A stretch of DNA of 64,000 nt from Glandiceps talaboti (lineage: Eukaryota; Hemichordata; Enteropneusta; Spengelidae): contig NC_135557.1 of NCBI RefSeq assembly GCF_964340395.1, forward strand, positions 21,521,225 to 21,585,224, given 5' to 3'. Position 1 is the first letter of the stretch. Each line of letters begins with the position of its first letter. Position numbers and translations under genes: made by a program. The notes under the pieces are model-generated. The model made no database searches and was not told the DNA's origin. It saw only the letters and a list, made by a program, of their open reading frames with translations. Shown one piece after another: positions 53,530 through 64,000 of the stretch.

Positions 53530-54505
53530 AAAACATTCAACAAGCTCTGAAGACCACAAATGCTATCTGAAAACAAGACAACATCTTCAGTAAACAGTAG
53601 ACAAAATAATTCGACCAAATCGGGTGTAAGTTGAATACTTCTGTGTGACCAGATTTCTTTGCTACAATTGCAAGTTCATTGATGAAAAAGGAGAAAAGAA
53701 AAGCACTTATCATACATCCTTGAAGGACACTAATTAAAGTACCTCGAACAATCATTTGGTGTCCTCACACAGGACCTACCATTACAATACACACTCTTTG
53801 AAATACTAAAAGATTTACCATTAACCCCACCTTTACGTAAACTATACCACAACCTTTGTCGCTCGAAAGCCTTTGCAACGTCAACAACAAAAAAACAATA
53901 GAACTTTCCTTTCTTCAAAGTAAAGTATTTCTGGATCATGGATTGCAAAATGAAGACATTATCAATGGTTGAATAGCATCTACGAAAACCAGCTTGAGCT
54001 TCCTTAATTTTGTTGAGTAACTCTGCCCAAAAAGAAAGACGACGATTTAAAACAGACGTGAACATTTTACTGAATATTCTCAAAAGAGATATCCCTACGT
54101 AATTCTATGGTGAATTGTACCTTTTTATAGAATGGAATAATAACTGCCTTGGTCCAATCACTGGGGAAAATACCGCTATCAAAAATCTTATTAAATAAAA
54201 CATACAAATAAGGGGGAAGAAAATATTTACTTGCTTTGAAAAATTCGCCAGGTAGACCTTCTGGACCTGGTGACACCATTTTTATACTATTAATACTGGT
54301 TAAAATTTCATCTTTTGTAATTGGGGAATATCGAAGGTTAAGTCTGGTACAGTGTCTGGTATAATGTGTCCCACAGTAGGATCAATATATAATAATTTGT
54401 CAGCCTCATTTAAATCATGTCCATCTACTGTGAAGAAATTTCTAAAAACAATTAAACCAGTCATCGACATGTAAATAGGGAGCAAATATAACCTTCTTGA
54501 AGGTC
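53530..54505 (-). mobile_element. Broken LINE reverse-transcriptase fragment
   Basis: Minus-strand frames in order: a pre-RT segment (54,485-54,300), a segment with PGPEGLPGEFFK and IFPSDWTKAVIIPFYK (54,279-54,067), one with IKEAQAGFR and VVDVAKAFE (54,083-53,730), and one with LQGCMISAFLFSFFINELA (53,755-53,537). These are RT core motifs in the right order, divided by frameshifts. It is 5'-truncated at about 54,505, where sequence homologous to the gene C 3' UTR resumes. Clade not assigned. Confidence 0.75.
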
Positions 54506-54949
54506 ATTTACGACAGTTACACATTTCATATTCTCATCACCATTGTTTCAACCACGTCTTGCATTTTCTTTAACCACTTTTGTTGCCTCGGACAAAATAA
54601 CTTACGCTTTTCCCCAACCTTGAGACGTTAAATACATTAAGCAGGCATGGACCCGTGCTATAACTATCAATACAGTATCGTCGAATACTTCTACCTACCT
54701 AGATATAGACCTGATGTATGAAATCTGCATATAATGTTGATAAAGTTATAAATGTGTATTTGACCTTTGCCCCCGAAGTGATTGAACGTATATCGGTTTA
54801 CCCGAAACCACATCGTCAAATCATTCGTACTGTTTGCCGAGTCACATCTCATAGTGTTTAGTGATAACTAAACATCTAATCCTTACTGTGCAACACAATA
54901 ATACCTCCACATCTGTTCCATTAATAGAAGATATTAATACATTCCTATC
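54506..54949 (-). other. Gal3ST gene B, residual 3' UTR
   Basis: Aligns with 60,960-61,517 downstream of gene C. The distal part found in gene C is replaced by the LINE fragment. Confidence 0.55.
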
Positions 54950-55976
54950 TTAACATATCCACTTTGACTGTTTTTCCAACATCATGTGTATCATAGGTAC
55001 ATCATCTGTATAGAATAAGTTACAGTTATCAGAATACCGTGCTATTTCACATTTTAAACTTAAATCTTGTTTCATTGAACGAAATTTGAGGAGATCGGTT
55101 GTGAAATCACCATCATAATTTCTTACTTTATCCCACAATGTATTGTTGAAGTGTTCATACAACTTACTATCTGGACGCATCAGTCTTCCCATGATTTTCG
55201 ACATTTCTAGAGTAATTGGCGGTTCTTCCTTTTTGTGGACTTTGAAGGGAAGATAAAGAATATCTTCAAAGTCCCAGCACATTATTTTTTTCAGCAAAAG
55301 AAGTGATTCGTCATAGAAGTCAGTTAACAAGACTAAATCAAGTTCATTGTCAAGTCGCTTAATTTTTGCATCGATGACGCTTTCGTTATCTGGGTAGTGT
55401 ATTCCAAATCTGAACGTTTGTGAATTGAAATGAGGTGGATAAATAAACTTGTTGGAATACCCCTTGGAATATTCGGCATCAATTTGCTTTAGGTATTCAG
55501 AGAAAGGATTAGATGTATTAAAAACTGTAGACTTCAACTCTTTATTGAATCGTGCATAGTATACTGATTTCATGTGAGATTCTGGTGATCTGAAAATAGT
55601 TATATACTTTGCATTGTTCACAACATTATCCATTGCGTTTCGGTGATATAGGATATGATTAGCCATAAAATTATAGCCTGGAAAATCACTACAATTGTAT
55701 TTTAAAATATTATATATATCTTCTGTTGAGTTATAATCAATTGCAAAGATATGGTCTGCGTCTAATGCAGCAACAAGGTTTTTCTTAACACCGTATCTAA
55801 AGAAGATATTAGCCAGAGTGCTTCCTCCCGTTTTGGAAGTTTTGATAAAAACAAAATTGTTCTCCGGCCTACACGTATCTTTAGTAGCAGGATTCGTGGT
55901 CACCATATCTTTGTTCTCTCTCAGCTTGTCAATTTCAACAACATTGGCTTTTTCAGGACTCCTGTCAAACACGTAT
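54950..55976 (-). CDS. Gal3ST gene B, exon 3: galactose-3-O-sulfotransferase-like catalytic domain
   Basis: 1,027-nt terminal exon (acceptor GATTTGTTTCAG). It is nearly identical in protein to gene C over this exon, and clearly related to gene A. PAPS-binding loop NNFVFIKTSKTGGST; 3'-phosphate motif YITIFRSPESHMKSVYY with the usual Pro. With exons 1 and 2 the product is 398 residues. The frame upstream of 55,976 is intron. The plus-strand frame over its start is a shadow. Confidence 0.86.
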
Positions 55977-56108
55977 CTGAAACAAATCAACATCATGAGA
56001 GCGATTATACGTGATGAGTTGTTCAAATTACTTATTTACACAATGAACGAATAGATACAAAAACTTTGATAATATATCACAATGCAACTAAGCATCTACA
56101 CAACTATC

Positions 56109-56249
56109 TATCCAACCAACCAACCAACCAACCAACTAACCAACCAACTAACCAACCGAAGAACCAACCAACCAACCAACCAACCAACCAACCGACCGAC
56201 CAACCGACCAACCAACCAACCAACCAACCAACCAACCAACCAACCAATC
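56109..56249. repeat. (CCAA)n microsatellite
   Basis: In gene B intron 2; counterpart of the GGTT repeat in gene A intron 2. Confidence 0.95.
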
Positions 56250-56629
56250 AAGTAAGTAAAGGACGAGACCATCGTATACCTATTAATGTATAGATCCAGA
56301 GATATAACTGACTCAAACCTGACTACTTGACTTACAGGTTACAGTGGTATAATGAGCCGCATCATATTTCATAACGAACTCTCCTATATAAATTAGTTAA
56401 CTTGAAATATTCATGTCGCTGTCGTTATTGCTACAAGGCTGTGGATCAAATTTCAGTCGCTATCACTGCTGTCACTAACATCACATATTATAAGCCAACG
56501 CTGGATCATTTCGAATTTAGTTACCTTGGCAAACTGGCGGATCTTCCTTGCTCGATTTGCAAGTACTTTCTCGTACTCATAATTTACTCACTTGTGAGGC
56601 CAGACAACAAGTAGTCATTTAACATGTAT

Positions 56630-57099
56630 TTTTTTTTTTTTTTTTTTCAAAAGTCAACTTTTATTTACATCCCTTTGAAAGAATATATACATCGTGTAGC
56701 TCACAAAGCATTAACAAACTCTTTCAACATTTTGTTCTTCTTATTATAATTGATATAAAATATTTCTTCTCTTATTATTTGTTCAATATCTCTTCTTTCC
56801 AAAATTCTCGCTTTATATACGGCAAAAGTCGCCACCATCAAGATTAAATTAAATACATCAAAAGTCTTACAATATATCCTGTATCCATACACAATGTGCT
56901 TCCACAGCAGTCTTACGTTCATTCTATACAATTGATTGATTATATTAATACATTTTCTCCAGAACTGCTTGACAGCTTTACATTCATAAAGAAAATGTTT
57001 ACTGTCTTCAATATTTTTACAGATCTCACAGAATGGATTATTCATTATTTTCCATTTAAACAAATTTTCTTTGTGTGGGATTTTGTTGTATAATAGATA
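56630..57099 (-). mobile_element. 5'-truncated LINE insertion with 13-bp target duplication
   Basis: Target duplications ATTTAACATGTAT at 56,617-56,629 and 57,100-57,112. On the minus strand the element is open from its truncated 5' end to a stop at 56,701 and encodes a zinc-knuckle-like tail typical of LINE reverse transcriptases (NPFCEICKNIEDSKHFLYEC). It ends in poly(A), seen as the T run at 56,630-56,647. The intact frame and perfect duplication mark it as fairly young. It lies in gene B intron 2, in sense orientation. Confidence 0.85.
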
Positions 57100-57221
57100 A
57101 TTTAACATGTATAGTTTTTGTTAGCATAATCTGAATACATGAACAAGGACTTTATATTAAAACATTAAAGGTTTACACTGTGGATTATTCTCTCGTGAGG
57201 TGTAGGTATTTACATACTTAC

Positions 57222-57369
57222 ATGATATTCCTTGATTGCAAGTCCCCCTTAGGAAGCCATCCCCAAAACCACAGTAACATCATTGATAACATGCTTATTG
57301 CAATCACTGTAATTAACAAATTAACCATTTTCTTCGGCATGTACCAATTGATGGATCTACAGCAGTTTC
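57222..57369 (-). CDS. Gal3ST gene B, exon 2 (membrane anchor)
   Basis: 148-nt phase 1-2 exon (acceptor ACTATTGCAG, donor GTAAGTATG). It encodes GNCCRSINWYMPKKM, then a hydrophobic segment VNLLITVIAISMLSMMLLWF, then WGWLPKGDLQS. It is closely related to exon 2 of A and C. Confidence 0.75.
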
Positions 57370-57477
57370 CTGCAATAGTATACATTCAAGTATGTAATCA
57401 AAAACGCTTATTAACAAGTACATATGACAATAACAAAACCACCGTAAGCAATAATATGAAATAAAAGAAAATAAGAT

Positions 57478-57838
57478 ATGATGGGCGAATGTTCGAGTGA
57501 CCGGCTTAGAATCTGCAGGTTGCAAGTTTGAGCCCCATCGCTGCCGTTTGTTGAGTGGCTAAAGTCCTTCTGTAAGATTTTAACCACGATTGTGCCTCAG
57601 TCAACCCAGCTGTATAAAAATGCGACCTGGTAGGATAGAGGTTGCAATGTGAATGCTTTAATCATATGTGTTTATAACGGCTGCAATGGATTGTATGCTC
57701 CCCAGGGTATTGAAGATGTATAAAGTTCCGCTGTACCGATAGAGATCCGAGCCAAGGGTAATAATTGTAAGGAGCTTGAGTACAGAGTGGGAAAAAGCTA
57801 TATAAAGATCAAGATTATTATTATTTTTGTTAAAAACT
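57478..57838 (+). mobile_element. tRNA-derived SINE in gene B intron 1 (antisense to the gene)
   Basis: The head resembles a tRNA promoter: a degraded A box (TGGGCGAATG...GTG) and a B-box-like GGTTGCAAGTTTGAGCCCC. The body contains GATCCGAGCC, and the tail has TTGAGTACAGAGTGGGAAA followed by ATT units. Homologous insertions are in gene A and gene C intron 1. Confidence 0.7.
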
Positions 57839-57839
57839 A

Positions 57840-58135
57840 ATGTTAAAGGGAGCTTTAATTTGAGGTGTAAATGTAGTTAGATTTGTGTATATAGAATTTT
57901 AAATGATTGGCAGGCCTCAAATTATGACGTGCGGAGGGGTTTGTGTGGTGTCAGGATATTACACTAATATTATATATATTGAGATGTAAATGTAGCTAGA
58001 TTTGTGTATAGAATTTAAATGATTGACAGACCGCAAATTACGACGTGTGGAGGGGGAGGGGGGGGGGGTTGTGGATTAAACCACCGCTATATATATTGGG
58101 ATGTAAATATAGCTAGATTTGTCATATCAGAACAA
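57840..58135. repeat. ~125-bp tandem repeat, about 2.5 units
   Basis: Units share GTAAATGTAGYTAGATTTGTG, read as two shorter motifs GTAAATGTAG and TAGATTTGTGTATA, plus AAATGATTGRCAGRCC. Related sequence lies inverted at 44,560-44,700 in gene A intron 1. Confidence 0.7.
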
Positions 58136-58302
58136 TACTATTCGCGAAATACAAACATTTGTTCTAAGTATTAATTCATGACAGCTGAAATGTAAATAGG
58201 TACTCCTTCTTTCTCTTCGGAATGGAATAAGTTTATATGTTATAACTCATGCAAGAAATGAACGGTTTTCAGTAAAATATAGCAAAACCTGCAATTACTC
58301 AC

Positions 58303-58324
58303 CTATTGTTGTCGACATGTTCAT
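58303..58324 (-). CDS. Gal3ST gene B, exon 1 (start)
   Basis: 22-nt exon matching gene A exon 1 with one substitution (Met to Ile), followed by donor GTGAGT. Gives MNMSTTI, then G across the junction. The overlapping three-codon upstream frame (ATGATATGA) is kept. Confidence 0.65.
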
Positions 58325-58504
58325 ATCATTTGAGTTACAGGTTGACAAGTGACGGTAATAGCCACTGAGAGGTGTTTATGTGCATATGTCGGCTAGATAG
58401 GTAATAGGATTGATTTTCCATACATATACCATTAAGTAAGAATTTCCAATACCTGTTTCTTTGTGACAAACTGTCACTTATTCTGAAAGGTCCTGTCATT
58501 TGGT

Positions 58505-58845
58505 CATGTTAAGCTGATTAACCTTATGCACTCTTGATAACAACAGCAGCTTTACTTCATGGTATTGTAGAGAAAAATGACTGGATTACATTATTTAATT
58601 CAGCATGCCTATCTCTCAATATTGAAACAGCAAATTTAGTAGTTCAGTCAAATATATACAGATAGGATCACCTTTAAGGCAATCATATGAAGTTGCAGTT
58701 GTAACAGGATTTCCCATTTACACCATGCCAAGCTGTACAACATTACAGCAACTAGTATAGTGAACTACGGTATTGCATGATATTCCACTGTAACCATCCT
58801 CCGTTTAAATAAACTAGTGAATCGCACAACCGTTACGTTAGGGGC
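58505..58845. other. Region upstream of gene B, nothing further recognised
   Basis: Beyond the promoter-proximal segment shared with gene A (58,325-58,500), no feature is recognised. Confidence 0.5.
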
Positions 58846-59253
58846 GATCGCACAATGTCGCACAAGTTAGCTCAACAAACGAACATTGTTCATTTAAGTC
58901 AAAACCTCCTACCCCTAAACGAAGGCTCACAAGTGCGACATCAAACATTTATATTATGATGTACACTATGATGAAATCTATAGCGGTTACACCGCTATAG
59001 ATCGATGTAATGTAAAATCATGATGGTAAGCACATTAAAGTACTGCCAGTACACATTAGAAGTAAATTTCTATCAACTTATTAAAATTTCAGTAGTAAGT
59101 TCAAAAGCTGTGATCATTGAAGGAGTGACACTTTTCCGTGCTAATTTGGCTAGAAGTGTGAAAATGAAGTTCAGCAATTTCATCGACAGCAGATCTCCCT
59201 CTCTCCCAAACGAACGAAGTCCGCTTATTGAGCTTGTGTGACATTGTGCGATC
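58846..59253. mobile_element. Small terminal-inverted-repeat element with internal palindrome
   Basis: Ends GATCGCACAATGTCGCACAA and the near-complement TGTGTGACATTGTGCGATC. The interior includes a perfect hairpin, ATCTATAGCGGT-TAC-ACCGCTATAGAT, at 58,976-59,002. No transposase and no clear target duplication, so the family is unknown. Open frames inside it are incidental. Confidence 0.6.
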
Positions 59254-60890
<1,637 letters not shown>

Positions 60891-61517
60891 AGTCAATAAG
60901 ACTACATTTTATTGAAATATAAGTTAGATTTACCAAAATATACATTCAAAGCAATTATAAGAGTTATTTACGAGAGTTATACATATATTCCTTTTCATCA
61001 CCATTGTTTAAACCGCGTTTTCCAATTTCTTTAACAACTTTCTTTGCTTCGGAAAAAATGAAATACTTTTTCCCCAAACTTTTAGTGTTAAATACATTAA
61101 GCAGACACAGACCCGTAATATAACTATCAGAAAACCACAGGTATTTGAATCCCATTGAGTACAGTGTATGTTAAAGTGATATCGATAAAAGACAACAAAT
61201 TTAATAAATAGTACCAAGTTATCATTGAATACTGCCACCTACCTAGAGCTAATGTTTCAAATCTGCATATAATGTTGATAAAGTTATAAATATGTATTTG
61301 ACCTTTGCCCCCAAAGTGATTGAACGTGTATGGGTTTACCCGAAACGTCATTGTCAAATCATCCATATTGTTTGCCGAACTGAGACGCAACTCATGTTTT
61401 TTAGTGGTAAGTAAACATGTACACTTCGTATACTACCTTGTCTAATTCTTATGTGAAATACAATAATACCTCCAAATCTGTTCCATTTATAGAAGGGAGG
61501 CTTAATACATTTATATC
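60891..61517 (-). other. Gal3ST gene C, probable 3' UTR with poly(A) signal
   Basis: Minus-strand CAATAAAATGTAG at about 60,903-60,915 gives a standard AATAAA. The equivalent site in gene A reads GATAAAAC. The open frames here are not conserved with gene A. Confidence 0.5.
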
Positions 61518-62535
61518 TTAACATATCCACTTTGACTGTTTTTCCAACATCATATGTACCATAGGTACATCATCTGTATAGAATAATTTACAGTCATCAG
61601 AATACCGTGCTATTTCACACTTTAAGCTTAAATCTTGTTTCATTGAACGAAATTTGAGGAGATCGGCTGTGAAATCACCATCATAATTTCTTACTTTATC
61701 CCACAATGTATTGTTGAAGTGTTCATACAACTTACTATCTGGACGCATCAGTCTTCCCATGATTTTCGACATTTCTGGAGTAATTGGCGTTTCTTCCTTT
61801 TTGTGGACTTTGAAGGGAAGATAAAGAATATCTTCAAAGTCCCAGCACATTATTTTTTTCAGCAAAAGAAGTGATTCGTCATAGAAGTCAGTTAACAAGA
61901 CTAAATCAAGTTCATTGTCAAGTCGCTTAATTTTTGCATCGATGACGCTTTCGTTATCTGGGTAGTGTATTCCAAATCTGTACGTTTGTGAATTGAAATG
62001 AGGTGGATAAATAAACTTGTTGGAATACCCCTTGGAATATTCGGCATCAATTTGCTTTAGGTATTCAGAGAAAGGATTAGATGTATAAAAAACTGTAGAC
62101 TTCAACTCTTTATTGAATCGTGCATAGTATACTGATTTCATGTGAGATTCTGGTGATCTGAAAATAGTTATATACTTTGCATTGTTCACAACATTATCCA
62201 TTGTCTTTCGGTGATATAGGATATGATTAGCCATAAAATTATAGCCTGGAAAATCACTACAATTGTATTGTAAAATATTATATTTATCTTCTGTTGAGTT
62301 ATAATCAATTGCAAAGATATGGTCTGCGTCTAATGCAGCAACAAGGTTTTTCTTAACACCGTATCTAAAGAAGATATTAGCCAGAGTGCTTCCTCCCGTT
62401 TTAGAAGTTTTGATAAAAACAAAATTGTTCTCTGGCCTACACGTATCTTTAGTAGCATGATTCGTGGTCAACATATCTTGGTTCTCTCTCAGCTTGTCAA
62501 TTTCAACATCATTCTTTTTGTCCGGACGCCAGTAT
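61518..62535 (-). CDS. Gal3ST gene C, exon 3: galactose-3-O-sulfotransferase-like catalytic domain
   Basis: 1,018-nt terminal exon (acceptor GATTTGTTTCAG). The product is very close to gene B; the main difference is at the exon start (YWRPDKKNDVEIDKL instead of YVFDRSPEKANVVEIDKL, three residues shorter). PAPS loop and RSPES motif intact. Same strand as B, about 6.5 kb apart, so B and C look like a recent tandem duplication. Confidence 0.86.
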
Positions 62536-63012
62536 CTGAAACAAATCAACAGGGATTATATGTGATGATGTGTTCAAGTTACTCATATTTCAAGCGAACT
62601 CTCAAATTTCAGTTAGTTCACTTGAACTACTCCTACCACTGTCGATATTGCTACAAGGCTGTGGATCAAATTTCAGTCGATATCACTGCTGTCACTAACA
62701 TCACATATTATAAGCCAACGCTGGGTCGTTTCGAATTTAGTTACCTTGGCATACTGGCAGGAAACTAATTATTTTATTAATTTCCTTTCTGTCTTTCATG
62801 CTCGATATGCAATGGCGTTCTTATACTTTCACAATAATCCACTCTCCATTGAGGCCAGAAAACATGTAGTCCGCGTGCTGTCGACAACTTAAAATGTTCG
62901 TTTTGTTGGCATAATCTACATTCATGAACAAAGGACTTCATATGTGCATTTTCTGTTATGATATATAGTTATATTTACATTCGATATTGAGACCTCTAGC
63001 TTACATACTTAC

Positions 63013-63157
63013 GATGGATATTGTATTTCGGTTGATTGCAAGTCCCCTTTAGGAAACCACAGTAGCACCATTGATAACATGGTTGTCGCAACCAATATAC
63101 GAAACCAGGTTACCATGTTTTTCGGTATGTACCAATTGATGGAGCTGCAGCAGATTC
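63013..63157 (-). CDS. Gal3ST gene C, exon 2 (membrane anchor)
   Basis: 145-nt phase 1-2 exon (acceptor TTCCATCGCAG, donor GTAAGTATG). It encodes GICCSSINWYIPKNM, then VTWFRILVATTMLSMVLLWF, then PKGDLQSTEIQYPS. Compared with A and B, four residues after the anchor are missing. Exon 1 is not found before the window ends, so it should lie beyond 64,000. Confidence 0.75.
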
Positions 63158-63284
63158 CTGCGATGGAATACAGTCAATCGTGTGATTAAAGACGCTTATT
63201 AACAAGTATACATGACAATAACAAAACCAACAGCAGATGTTCAAAGCAATAATAAAACATAAATAAAAAACAAACTACATGGAG

Positions 63285-63640
<356 letters not shown>

Positions 63641-63959
63641 TCAAATTACGACTTGGTGTAGTGTCAGGATTACAATAATGCTATATATATTGAGTTTTAA
63701 ATTGTAGTTAAAATATGCCAGTAGTACGCATCAGTAGCATCGTTAAATCTGGTCTTTATTAGGTGCCTATTAGGGAAATCTATCACGATATGGCAGATTG
63801 CTAATCACATCTGCCATTTCGAAACTACTATCCTGTTTAATCATTACTCGGATGAGGTATTCAACAGTTAATGCTTTCATTTATAACTATTATTGTTTAT
63901 GTAATAGTGATCAAGAATCTCTATTTAGAGAATGTTATATTTGGTATTTTATGTGGTTT

Positions 63960-64000
63960 TCAGTCCCGAACGGATGAAGTCAGGGGACAGGGACGGTTGC
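63960..64000. repeat. Edge of a dispersed repeat shared with 41,815-41,850
   Basis: AGTCCCGAACGGATGAAGTC matches inverted sequence at about 41,823-41,846 (GACTTCATCCGTTCGGGACT), next to a C run there. Confidence 0.6.

Noticed and set aside
57478-57560. True tRNA gene
   Set aside because: A/B-box-like motifs are present, but there is no cloverleaf, and the same unit with an ATT tail recurs in three introns, so it is a SINE.

Overview
This is a window from a eukaryotic nuclear genome, most likely an invertebrate animal. The DNA is AT-rich, genes are split by GT-AG introns, and there are many microsatellites, minisatellites and decayed transposons. The gene families (animal galactose-3-O-sulfotransferases, a TRADD-N-like module with a degenerate GT-B glycosyltransferase-like domain, an NHL propeller) suggest a marine invertebrate such as a lophotrochozoan, hemichordate or lancelet. 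I cannot name the species. No tRNA or rRNA gene, CRISPR array or bacterial operon is visible. All calls come from reading the sequence; no database search was run.

The left part (about 2.3-29.2 kb) holds what I read as one large minus-strand gene. I assembled 21 coding exons by hand from splice sites. Every junction keeps phase, and the total is 5,055 nt (1,684 codons plus stop). In order the protein has: a short N-terminus from a tiny first exon; a GT-B glycosyltransferase-like domain with lost catalytic residues; a linker; a TRADD-N-like domain; a helical/coiled-coil region; seven tandemly duplicated acidic exons, all phase 1-1; two ubiquitin-interacting motifs (UIMs); and a C-terminal NHL beta-propeller. 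It looks like an uncommon immune or ubiquitin-signalling scaffold. The weakest link is the 8.8-kb last intron joining the NHL exon to the rest. That intron holds an array of near-palindromic GTTRCCATGGYAAC motifs, a PIF/Harbinger-like element, an orphan histone-type 3' stem-loop and two 50-bp minisatellites.

The centre (29.2-36.3 kb) has no convincing gene. It has a 45-bp minisatellite of about 45 copies that is open for 678 codons on the minus strand, and a 1.38-kb direct tandem duplication.

The right part (36.3-64.0 kb) is a cluster of type II membrane galactose-3-O-sulfotransferase-like genes. Gene A is on plus (39,985-47,853), gene B on minus (54,950-58,324), and gene C on minus (61,518 to beyond the window). 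Each has a very short first exon (seen for A and B), a transmembrane exon and a large catalytic exon. Two decayed copies of the gene 5' region (36.3-38.0 and 50.0-52.9 kb) lie between them. All three genes share an antisense tRNA-derived SINE in intron 1, so that insertion predates the duplications. LINE fragments, a second Harbinger-like copy, foldback hairpins and long simple repeats fill the rest.
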